A stretch of DNA of 23,560 nt, from assembly GCA_002423895.1 (NCBI GenBank), contig DIOL01000008.1, positions 35,467 through 59,026 on the forward strand, read 5' to 3'. The translations under genes and the position numbers were made by a program. The notes beneath the pieces are model-generated. The model searched no databases. It was not told the DNA's origin and was given only the letters and a program-made list of their open reading frames with translations. Below, in pieces: positions 14,862 through 22,459 of the stretch (its first letter is position 1; each line of letters begins with the position of its first letter). Origin of the DNA: Bacteroidales bacterium UBA5515 (GTDB taxonomy: Bacteria > Bacteroidota > Bacteroidia > Bacteroidales > P3).

Positions 14862-16038
14862 TACGCAACAAACACCTGATAGGGCTGTAATGGTTGGAGT
14901 TGCAACTCCAATTAGTCCTTTTGAGAAAACACAAGAATATTTAGAGGAACTTTCATTTTTGATTGATACAGCAGGAGGTGTTGCTGTTAAGAGTTTTATT
15001 CAAAGACTTCCTTACAATGACCCAAGAACCTTTGTTGGTAGTGGAAAGTTAGAAGAAATAAAAGAATATATAACTGCAGAAGAAATTCAATTTGTTGTTT
15101 TTGATGATGAACTTTCTCCTTCTCAGATGCGAAATATTGAAAACCAATTAAATTGTCAAGTACTTGACCGAACTGGATTGATTTTAAATATTTTTGCTCA
15201 AAGAGCAAGAACTTCACATGCTAAAACTCAAGTAGAATTGGCTCAATACCAATATTTGCTACCTCGTTTAACTCGTATGTGGACTCACCTTGATCGTCAA
15301 AAAGGAGGTCTGAATATGAGAGGAACAGGAGAAACTCAGCTTGAAACAGACAGAAGAATTATACTTTCAAAAATTTCCCTTCTTAAAGAGAAGTTAAAGG
15401 AAATAGACAAACAAAAGATTGTACAAAGAAAAAGTAGAGAGAGTTTAATAAGGGTTGCTTTGGTTGGATATACCAATGTTGGAAAATCAACTCTAATGAA
15501 TCTTCTTGCAAAGAGTGAAGTTTTTGCTGAAAATAAATTGTTTGCAACACTTGACACAACTGTTAGAAAGGTTGTTATTGACAATCTTCCTTTTCTTTTA
15601 ACTGACACAGTTGGTTTTATCAGAAAACTGCCTCATGGATTGATTGAAAGTTTTAAATCAACCTTAGATGAGGTTAGGGAGGCTGATGTTTTGGTTCATG
15701 TTGTTGATATTTCACATTCTGGTTTTGAAGAACAAATTGAAGTGGTTAATCAAACTTTAGAAGAAATTAAAGTAAATGATAAGCCAATAATAATGGTATT
15801 TAATAAGATTGATGCCTATCATTACATCAAAAAAGATGAAGATGATTTAACTCCAATAGAAAAAGAAAATTGGTCTTTGGATGATTTGAAAGCTTCATGG
15901 ATGGGTAACAGTTCAATACCTTCATTTTTTATTTCTGCCAAAGAGAAAGAGAATATTGATGAGTTTAAACAAGCTATGTATGACTCCATTAAACGCCTTC
16001 ATGCTTTAAGATATCCATATAATAATTTCTTATATTAA
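14854..16038 (+). CDS. hflX: Ribosome-associated GTPase HflX
   Basis: A 394-residue GTPase of the HflX family, which binds the 50S subunit and rescues or splits stalled ribosomes, notably under stress. The N-terminal HflX domain contains NDPRTFVGSGKLEEI, and LDRTGLIL lies before a basic coiled linker. The GTPase domain shows G1 GYTNVGKST (205-213), G2 in TLDTTVRK, G3 DTVGF and G4 NKID. RGTGETQLETDRR precedes the linker, as is typical. The start is placed at the ATG at 14854 (MIDTQQ), because GGAG at 14841 gives a ribosome site. A longer reading from 14788 would overlap most of the ribE C-terminus without resembling the family. The 8-base overlap suggests translational coupling to ribE. Confidence 0.95.
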   Translation: MIDTQQTPDRAVMVGVATPISPFEKTQEYLEELSFLIDTAGGVAVKSFIQRLPYNDPRTFVGSGKLEEIKEYITAEEIQFVVFDDELSPSQMRNIENQLNCQVLDRTGLILNIFAQRARTSHAKTQVELAQYQYLLPRLTRMWTHLDRQKGGLNMRGTGETQLETDRRIILSKISLLKEKLKEIDKQKIVQRKSRESLIRVALVGYTNVGKSTLMNLLAKSEVFAENKLFATLDTTVRKVVIDNLPFLLTDTVGFIRKLPHGLIESFKSTLDEVREADVLVHVVDISHSGFEEQIEVVNQTLEEIKVNDKPIIMVFNKIDAYHYIKKDEDDLTPIEKENWSLDDLKASWMGNSSIPSFFISAKEKENIDEFKQAMYDSIKRLHALRYPYNNFLY

Positions 16039-16062
16039 AACGCAAAATAAATAATTATAAAT

Positions 16063-16983
16063 ATGTTACAATCAGAAACACCTTCTGCTGCTGCAGAAAA
16101 ACTTGCAGAGCATGCTGATAAGGTTGCAACAAATGTAGAAAGTGTAACTACTGCTGCAACTCAATCAACAGTTGAAACTGTTAAGCAAAGTATTGACATG
16201 ATTCAACAATTACAGCAAAAAGGAATTAATCTTTTGCTTGATTATGGTCCCAAAATTATTGTTGCAATACTTTTGCTTTGGTTAGGATTCAAATTAACCA
16301 ACTTCTTATGTAAAAGAATAAAGAAAATTATGGTTAGGAGGGAAGTAGATTCTTCTTTGGTCCCTTTCATTATTCAAGTAATTTCAATTGTTCTTAAAAT
16401 ACTAATTATTTTAAGCGTAATAAGTGTTATTGGAATTCCAATGACTTCCTTTATTGCTCTTTTAGGAGCTATGGGTTTAGCAATTGGTATGGCTTTCTCA
16501 GGAACTCTTTCCAACATCGCTGGAGGAGTTGTACTCTTGGTTTTAAGACCTTTTAAATCTGGAGACTATATTGCAGCACAAGGAACTGAAGGAACAGTTA
16601 AATCTGTTCAGATTTTTACAACTGTGCTTATAACTCCTGACAATAAAACAATTTCAATTCCAAATGGTCCTCTTTCTTCAGGAACAATAACTAATTATTC
16701 TTTATTAGAAACAAGACGTTTGGATATAAATATTAAATTGGCACATGGAGTTAATGCAAGTTTAATAGCAAATGACATACTTAATATTATAAATCAAGAC
16801 CAAAGAGTTTTGAGAGAACCTGAACCTGTTGTTTTAACACAAATAACAGAATCTTCCTTAACTCTTAGTTCAAGAGTTTGGGTAAAAACAGAAAACTATT
16901 GGGATTTACATACAATATTAAGTAAGAATATTTATCAATATCTATTTGATAACAAAATTGATGTTCCAATTGTTAAAATGTAA
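16063..16983 (+). CDS. Small-conductance mechanosensitive channel (MscS family)
   Basis: A 306-residue inner-membrane channel that opens on hypo-osmotic stress. The first ~58 residues are polar, Ala/Thr/Gln-rich and probably helical; this extension is longer than in E. coli MscS. Membrane segments are near 60-80 and 100-125. The pore helix TM3 is at about 128-160 and has the Gly/Ala-rich pattern ALLGAMGLAIGMAFSGTLSNIAGG. The beta domain follows, with RPFKSGDYI and EGTVKSVQIFTT, then PNGPLSSGTITNYS, all family hallmarks. The alpha/beta C-terminal domain is complete. It lies 24 bp after hflX and 22 bp before the flippase-like gene, so it is probably part of the same transcript. Confidence 0.93.
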   Translation: MLQSETPSAAAEKLAEHADKVATNVESVTTAATQSTVETVKQSIDMIQQLQQKGINLLLDYGPKIIVAILLLWLGFKLTNFLCKRIKKIMVRREVDSSLVPFIIQVISIVLKILIILSVISVIGIPMTSFIALLGAMGLAIGMAFSGTLSNIAGGVVLLVLRPFKSGDYIAAQGTEGTVKSVQIFTTVLITPDNKTISIPNGPLSSGTITNYSLLETRRLDINIKLAHGVNASLIANDILNIINQDQRVLREPEPVVLTQITESSLTLSSRVWVKTENYWDLHTILSKNIYQYLFDNKIDVPIVKM

Positions 16984-17005
16984 TCCATAATAATAAAAAT
17001 AAAAA

Positions 17006-18220
17006 ATGAGCAAATCCAATCCTCTTAAATTATTTTCATTTAATAAAGTAATTGTTCCTCTAATTTTGGGGATTGGAGTTGCTGTTTTCCTTATTGCGAA
17101 GGATTTCTCTGAGCCAATAATATCCGAAGTCCCTATGGGAGAAGGTGCTTACTATTGGGTAGATGCAAATAATGATGATGCAAAAGAATTGAGTGAACTT
17201 CATTATGCTGATAGTAGCAATAAAGGGAATATAAAGGTTGATTATCAAAAGAATATTTTAAAGAATATTCTTAAAACTTGGACTTGGGGTTCTACTTTCT
17301 GTTTGCTTATTGCAATGTTCTTTGCAATGATGAGAGATTTTATGTATATCTATAGATTACGTTTTCTCTCCGATAAGCAACTCTCGTGGAAACAATCCTT
17401 TCAGCTTATTATGCTTTGGGAGTTTAGTTCCGCTATAACTCCTACAGTTGTTGGGGGTTCTGCAGTAGCTTTTTTTATTGTTTCCCTTGAAGGTATTGGA
17501 GTGGCACGTTCAACTGCCATTGTTATGATTACTGCTCTTTTAGATGAACTATTCTACATTATTATTGCTCCAATTGCAATTCTTTTGGTAGGAGCTGACC
17601 TTGCTTTTATTCATGATTTTGATTTTAATGTATTTGGGCAAAAGTTTGGAGTGATAACTGTTTTCTTTATTGGATTTGGATTTATGTGGTTGCTAACAAT
17701 AATCATTCTTTTGGCAATCTTTATTTATCCAAGAGGTTTCAAATGGGTTCTTTACTCCTTGTCTCGCAAAAAACTATTTAGAAAGAGTAAATCAAAATTG
17801 CAAAAGATTGGTGATGATGTAATTGTTTCTTCAAAAGAATTTAAAGGTAAAAGTTTCTGGTTTTGGATTAAAGCCTATTTTATTACTGTTGGTTCATGGA
17901 TGTCAAGATTTTTAGTTGTTAACTTCTTGATTTTAGCTTTTACTCCAATTGCTGACCATGTTTGGGTTTTTGCAAGGCAGTTGGTTATGTGGATTATTCT
18001 TTGCATAAGTCCAACTCCTGGAAGCACTGGAATTGCTGAGTTTGCATTCCCTGTATTCTTTAGAGAATTTATTCCTCTTGGACTTGGTTCAACTCTATCT
18101 GTTCTTTGGAGGATATTTACTTACTATCCTTACATAGTTTTAGGATTAATAGTTCTCCCAATTTGGACAAAGAGAGTTATAACTCGTCAAAAGCAAAAGA
18201 AAAGAAACATACAAGAATAA
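17006..18220 (+). CDS. Flippase-like membrane protein (LPG synthase TM region, UPF0104)
   Basis: A 404-residue integral membrane protein with about eight membrane segments, of the family named after the flippase domain of lysylphosphatidylglycerol synthase (MprF). The soluble aminoacyl-transfer domain of MprF is absent, so this is the stand-alone form whose substrate is unknown. Family marks include WEFSSAITPTVVGGSAVAFF in the third to fourth segment and SPTPGSTGIAEFAFP near the C-terminus. A non-membrane loop of about 70 residues (26-95) follows the first segment and is probably periplasmic. The C-terminal tail is strongly basic. It is the last plus-strand gene of the run and converges on mpl across palindrome array 3. 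Lipid or polyprenyl flipping is only a family-based guess. Confidence 0.85.
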   Translation: MSKSNPLKLFSFNKVIVPLILGIGVAVFLIAKDFSEPIISEVPMGEGAYYWVDANNDDAKELSELHYADSSNKGNIKVDYQKNILKNILKTWTWGSTFCLLIAMFFAMMRDFMYIYRLRFLSDKQLSWKQSFQLIMLWEFSSAITPTVVGGSAVAFFIVSLEGIGVARSTAIVMITALLDELFYIIIAPIAILLVGADLAFIHDFDFNVFGQKFGVITVFFIGFGFMWLLTIIILLAIFIYPRGFKWVLYSLSRKKLFRKSKSKLQKIGDDVIVSSKEFKGKSFWFWIKAYFITVGSWMSRFLVVNFLILAFTPIADHVWVFARQLVMWIILCISPTPGSTGIAEFAFPVFFREFIPLGLGSTLSVLWRIFTYYPYIVLGLIVLPIWTKRVITRQKQKKRNIQE

Positions 18221-18303
18221 ATAAAACAATACTTTCCCCTATTTTATTAATGTAAATATCTACTTAAACGTAGGTTCAAACTAATTAATCAAGACTTTAA
18301 TCT

Positions 18304-18428
18304 AAAACAATGCCATTGTTTACTCAAAACAACCGCATTGTTTTTGTCGAACAATGGCATTGTTTTAGTAAAACAACCGCATTGTTTTGAGTAAACAATG
18401 GCATTGTTTTGACATTGAAACAAGGTTT
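18304..18428. repeat. Phased array of five to six palindromes at 22 bp inside a 107-bp palindrome (array 3)
   Basis: Units are centred at 18313 (ACAATGCCATTGT), 18335 (ACAACCGCATTGT), 18357 (ACAATGGCATTGT), 18379 (ACAACCGCATTGT) and 18401 (ACAATGGCATTGT): four intervals of exactly 22 bp. A degraded sixth, AAACAAGGTTT at 18418-18428, is centred at 18423, again 22 bp on. The arms 18304-18332 and 18382-18410 are perfect 29-bp reverse complements, so the first five units form one large palindrome centred on unit 3. Spacers 1 and 4 carry TTACTC (18320-18325) and GAGTAA (18389-18394). The array fills the gap between the convergent 3' ends of the flippase-like gene and mpl. It could fold as a bidirectional terminator hairpin, although its T-tracts are short. 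Confidence 0.95.
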
Positions 18429-18498
18429 AGTTAGATTATTACTTTGTTTTGTTGAATAAAAGTCTTGTTTAGTGAGTCATAAGTTTGTTTAAATGAAC

Positions 18499-19854
18499 CT
18501 ATATTAGCTCATCAGCTAATTTTTCAAAGCTAATTCCATCAAAGTTACCTGAACTCATCATTAGTAAATTACTATTCTCCCATTTATTTTCTTTAATGGC
18601 TTTAATAACTTCATTTGAATCAGTACATACCTTTATGTCTTTTCTTCCAAAAGAAGAATATACTTCCTCAGGAGTTATTGCAGGCAATCTCTTGTGAGCT
18701 ATTGTATGAGGATTAAAGTAAACAATAGCATAATCGGCTTTATCCATTGCTCCCTTATACTGCAAAAGAAATTCTTTTGTTAAACTGCTAAATGTATGAA
18801 GCTCCATTGCTGCAACAAGTTTTCTTTGTGGGTACTGGTCTTTAAGAGCAGAAATTGTAGCTTTAAGTTTGGATGGAGAATGTGCAAAATCTTTATAAAT
18901 GGCAACATTTCCATTCTTCTTTACAAGCTCCAATCGTTTTGATGCTCCAGTAAAACTTCCAATTGAATTTAAGAAATCATCATTCTTTATTCCAATTTCT
19001 TGACAAACTAACATTGCTCCATAAAGATTCATCAAATTATGATTGCCAAAAATCGAGATAGGATATTCTTTTCCTTTCCAAATTATTGTTGTTATTCCAT
19101 TTTCAATTCTATGAGGTATTATATTATATGGTAGCTTTTTGATGTCTTGTCTTGCATTTTGAGCAACTTCCTTTACGTTTTGATCTTCCATACAATATAT
19201 TAAAGAACCTCCTTCTTCAATTTCTTTACAGAAGATTTTAAACTGGTCAACATAGATTTCAAATGTAGGGAATACGTTAATATGATCCCAAGCAATACCA
19301 CTAATCAAAGCAATATTGGGTTTGTAAAGATGAAATTTAGGTCGAAGGTCAATAGGGGAGGTTAAGTATTCATCTCCTTCCAAAACCATATATTTTGCCT
19401 TTTCGCTAATTTTAACCATAACCTCAAATCCTTCAAGTTGGGCACCAACCATATAGTCAGTGTCAATATTCATTTTATTCATAACATGAAGAATCATTGC
19501 AGTTATTGTTGTCTTTCCATGACTTCCACCAATAACTATTCTCTCCTTATCTTTAGACATTTCATATAGAAACTCAGGGTAGGAAAAAATCTTTAAATTC
19601 ATTTCCTGAGCTTTAATTAGTTCAGGGTTATCATTTTTAGCATGCATTCCTAAAATAATCGCATCTAAATCTTTTGTGATATTATCTTTGTTCCATCCAA
19701 TTTCTTTTGGTAAAAGTCCATATTTCTCCAATTTAGATTTAGCTGGATCAAAAATTTCATCATCAGAACCACTGACTTTATATCCTTTCTTATGTAACGC
19801 AATTGCAAGATTATGCATAGCACTTCCTCCAATTGCAATAAAGTGTACTTTCAT
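18499..19854 (-). CDS. mpl: UDP-N-acetylmuramate:L-Ala-gamma-D-Glu-meso-DAP ligase (murein recycling)
   Basis: A 451-residue Mur-ligase-family enzyme that attaches the recovered tripeptide L-Ala-gamma-D-Glu-meso-DAP to UDP-MurNAc, returning cell-wall peptide to synthesis. The N-terminal Rossmann domain has HFIAIGGSAMHNLA (4-17) and a SGSDDEI turn. GMHAKNDNPEL (69-79) distinguishes Mpl from MurC. The ATP loop is GGSHGKTT (109-116). The central domain has EGDEYLTSP and AWDHINVFPT. The C-terminal domain has KDFAHSPSK, where MurC carries a related DYGHHP-type motif. Length matches Mpl. The gene is alone on the minus strand, with a possible -7 element at 19874-19881. Confidence 0.92.
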   Translation of the reverse strand: MKVHFIAIGGSAMHNLAIALHKKGYKVSGSDDEIFDPAKSKLEKYGLLPKEIGWNKDNITKDLDAIILGMHAKNDNPELIKAQEMNLKIFSYPEFLYEMSKDKERIVIGGSHGKTTITAMILHVMNKMNIDTDYMVGAQLEGFEVMVKISEKAKYMVLEGDEYLTSPIDLRPKFHLYKPNIALISGIAWDHINVFPTFEIYVDQFKIFCKEIEEGGSLIYCMEDQNVKEVAQNARQDIKKLPYNIIPHRIENGITTIIWKGKEYPISIFGNHNLMNLYGAMLVCQEIGIKNDDFLNSIGSFTGASKRLELVKKNGNVAIYKDFAHSPSKLKATISALKDQYPQRKLVAAMELHTFSSLTKEFLLQYKGAMDKADYAIVYFNPHTIAHKRLPAITPEEVYSSFGRKDIKVCTDSNEVIKAIKENKWENSNLLMMSSGNFDGISFEKLADELI

Positions 19855-19873
19855 ATATTTTCTTATTTATCGA

Positions 19874-19881
19874 CAAAATTA
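19874..19881 (-). promoter_or_regulatory. Possible -7 element for mpl
   Basis: On the minus strand this reads TAATTTTG, a TAnnTTTG match 20 bp before the ATG at 19854. A TTG lies 16 bp further upstream (19898-19900), which is shorter than the usual 19-20 bp spacing. Confidence 0.4.
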
Positions 19882-19921
19882 ATATTAATTCACTCTCCAA
19901 TGTAAAAAAAAAAGGAAAAAG

Positions 19922-19952
19922 TTTGTTTTTTTCAAATTCAGTAGTATATTTG
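19922..19952 (+). promoter_or_regulatory. Consensus Bacteroidetes promoter of the T9SS cargo gene
   Basis: TTTG at 19922-19925 and TATATTTG at 19945-19952 are separated by exactly 19 bp, the textbook TTTG-N19-TAnnTTTG arrangement. The ATG at 20013 leaves an AT-rich leader of about 54 nt. This is the best promoter in the window and suggests strong expression. Confidence 0.8.
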
Positions 19953-20012
19953 CAAGTTGTAAATAATGAATAAAATTAATCAAATAAGTTTTAACAAAAA
20001 CAAAAATTAATC

Positions 20013-22271
20013 ATGAAAAAAACAATTTTACTAATTGCGGCTCTTGTTATCGGAGCTACAAGTGCAAATGCACAAAGGTTTATTTCAAAGGATTATGTGC
20101 CTTCAAAAGATAAGGCAATATCTACTTCTGAAGTAACACCAGGCAAAAAGCAATCTGCAAATTTAAGAAAGGATTTCACTTATGGAACTCCTGTTATGAC
20201 AGTTAAGTTTAATGATGCTAACCAATATGTAACAGAAAACCTTCCAGGTCACACTGGTGGTACAAGTGCTGGTAAATGGCGTGTATTAGACACTACTGCT
20301 GCTTCAACTACAATTCTTCAATCAACTTATCCAAAATTATATAGCTACTTTGGAGTATCAACTCGTGGTTATTATTGGTTTTCACGATTGGTAGGTGGTG
20401 AAGTTGGTGATGGTTATGCTTTAGTTTCTCCTTTAGAAGTTTTCTACGCTGATGGACAAGTTAACACAAAAGCATACAACACTGCAATTAGATTAACAGA
20501 TGGTTTTGCAACTCAAGGATTTAATACAGTTGATGTTGTTTTTAATCAATACACAATGCGTTTCAACAGAGACCGTTATTTTATTGATTATAGTACAAAT
20601 CCTAATTTTACAACTTATGATTCAATTGAAATTAATATTAAAGGTATTGATTTAAATGTTAATGAAGAAGCTGAAAATCAAAAAATTGTAACTCTTCCAG
20701 TTGCTAACTCAGTAGATAAAGACGCTCTTTATATTCGTTTCCGTTATGAATGTCCTACAATAACACAAACTAATCTTCCTGCAGGATATCGTTGGATTAT
20801 AGATGAAGTTAATGTTTATGATGGTCCTGAATACAGAATGAATGTTATTTCTACAGGTCACTTCTATGCTGCTTATGGAGTAGTACCACAAGATATAGCT
20901 TTAGATACAGTTTATTTTAATGCTGTTATTGAAAATACTGGTGGTAATACTTTGTATAATGCGTATGTTGAAGAATTAGCTCATCACGCTACAAATTATG
21001 AATTCCCAAATGTTTATGGTTCTGTAATCAGTTCATTTGTTAATCAATCAACTCCTCAAAATCTAACAACTGCAACAAGAGTTGATACTGTTACTGACAA
21101 TTCAGGTTCAATCACTGGATATGACATTAGAAGACATGTTGAAATTGAAACTAATGGTGCAAGATTATATAATGATGAAGCAGGTCTTTATGGACTTTCT
21201 ACAGGAGTTAAATATCTACAATCAGTAGATAGTACAAATTATCAAGTTCTTCCAATGCAAGATTCAATATACTATAGAGTATCTCCAATGCCAGCTTCAA
21301 CTGATCCAGTTGGAACAGCTCGTTGGGCATCTGATGCTGATGTTTTGATTGAAGGATATTCTTGGGCTTATGGATTTGACGGAGGATACATTGGAGATAA
21401 TGTACCTGGTGCAACAGTAGCAGGTTACGAAGTTTGTAATCGTTTCGTTACTCCTAGCGACTTAGATACTACTGCAGGTAATGCAATTTATGCAAAGGGA
21501 GTTGAAATCGTTCCAGCTGCTGATTCATGCGATGCAGGATTAAGAGTTCAAGTTTCTTTAAAATATTATGACTTTACTCCAGGAACAGCTGCTGATGCTT
21601 TAATAGTTCCTGTCGGAGCACAATCAAATGCTACAGTTGTAACTGAAGGATTAAACAATGGTTTATTTACAAATCCAGATGCAAGAGAATGGTCAACTAC
21701 ATATAATTCTGTATACTTACCATTTGTAGAAGAAGACGTAAAATTATATCCAGGTCAATTCTACTATGCTTGTTACAAATTATTAGAAGATGGTAGATTC
21801 TATGTTGCAAGAGATGATAGAGATTGGTTCCCTACATTTAATACAGGTGACTGGTGGGCTAAAATCGTTATGACTCCAGGTGAAGAATCTGAAGGTTATG
21901 CATGGGGATATCCTTTCGGTGATTGGTTCTCAAATAACAATGCTCCAATGATTCGTTTAATGGTTTCTAAAAACCCTGCATCAATCAATGGCGTTACTCC
22001 TGCAAATCCATCATTTAACTTAAACGCTTATCCTAACCCTGCACAAAATGAAACTACAATTGAATATGCATTAACTTCAAATGCTAATGTTTATATCACT
22101 GTAACTGACATTATGGGAAGAGAAGTTGTTAGATTAAACGAAGGAAACAAAGCAGCTAACACTGTAAATAGAGTTTCTTTAGATACTAAAAACTTAAATA
22201 ATGGTACTTACTTCTATACAATCAATGTTAATGGAGTAAAAGAAACCAAAAAACTTGTTATCAATAAATAA
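20013..22271 (+). CDS. Secreted protein with type IX sorting domain (T9SS type A)
   Basis: A 752-residue exported protein. Residues 1-20 are a signal peptide ending ANAQ. The C-terminal ~80 residues are a T9SS type A sorting domain: NLNAYPNPAQNE (YPNPA at 673-677), ITVTDIMGREV, a short linker, then LNNGTYFYTINVNG and the ending KKLVINK. By family knowledge this directs passage across the outer membrane, removal of the domain and anchoring at the surface. The central 600 residues are rich in aromatic and Asp/Thr/Tyr residues, look beta-structured, and match no enzyme I recognise; the first part somewhat resembles jelly-roll carbohydrate-binding or choice-of-anchor domains (weak). Only a few cysteines are present. 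The gene has a consensus promoter and a strong terminator of its own, so it is probably an abundant surface protein. Confidence 0.88.
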   Translation: MKKTILLIAALVIGATSANAQRFISKDYVPSKDKAISTSEVTPGKKQSANLRKDFTYGTPVMTVKFNDANQYVTENLPGHTGGTSAGKWRVLDTTAASTTILQSTYPKLYSYFGVSTRGYYWFSRLVGGEVGDGYALVSPLEVFYADGQVNTKAYNTAIRLTDGFATQGFNTVDVVFNQYTMRFNRDRYFIDYSTNPNFTTYDSIEINIKGIDLNVNEEAENQKIVTLPVANSVDKDALYIRFRYECPTITQTNLPAGYRWIIDEVNVYDGPEYRMNVISTGHFYAAYGVVPQDIALDTVYFNAVIENTGGNTLYNAYVEELAHHATNYEFPNVYGSVISSFVNQSTPQNLTTATRVDTVTDNSGSITGYDIRRHVEIETNGARLYNDEAGLYGLSTGVKYLQSVDSTNYQVLPMQDSIYYRVSPMPASTDPVGTARWASDADVLIEGYSWAYGFDGGYIGDNVPGATVAGYEVCNRFVTPSDLDTTAGNAIYAKGVEIVPAADSCDAGLRVQVSLKYYDFTPGTAADALIVPVGAQSNATVVTEGLNNGLFTNPDAREWSTTYNSVYLPFVEEDVKLYPGQFYYACYKLLEDGRFYVARDDRDWFPTFNTGDWWAKIVMTPGEESEGYAWGYPFGDWFSNNNAPMIRLMVSKNPASINGVTPANPSFNLNAYPNPAQNETTIEYALTSNANVYITVTDIMGREVVRLNEGNKAANTVNRVSLDTKNLNNGTYFYTINVNGVKETKKLVINK

Positions 22272-22293
22272 TTAATAATTTATTAGTAATGGG

Positions 22294-22328
22294 AAGGAGC
22301 TTGCAGTTTTGTAAGCTCCTTTTTTTTG
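22294..22328 (+). terminator. Rho-independent terminator of the T9SS cargo gene
   Basis: AAGGAGCTT (22294-22302) pairs with AAGCTCCTT (22313-22321) around a 10-nt loop; the right arm continues into an uninterrupted T-tract to 22328. It starts 22 bp after the stop codon. Confidence 0.92.
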
Positions 22329-22403
22329 TAAGAAAAATCAATATTCTTTGTCAAAATAAATATGATAAAAAATTATAATGACTATTTTTTCGGTTTTTAT
22401 TTG

Positions 22404-22411
22404 TATTTTTG
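22404..22411 (+). promoter_or_regulatory. Bacteroidetes-type -7 element for the M6 protease gene
   Basis: TATTTTTG fits TAnnTTTG and lies 48 bp before the ATG at 22460. No TTTG is found at the expected -33 position. Confidence 0.45.
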
Positions 22412-22459
22412 TCAGCTTGAAATAAATAAAATTATTATATTAAAACGAATGAGTAATTA

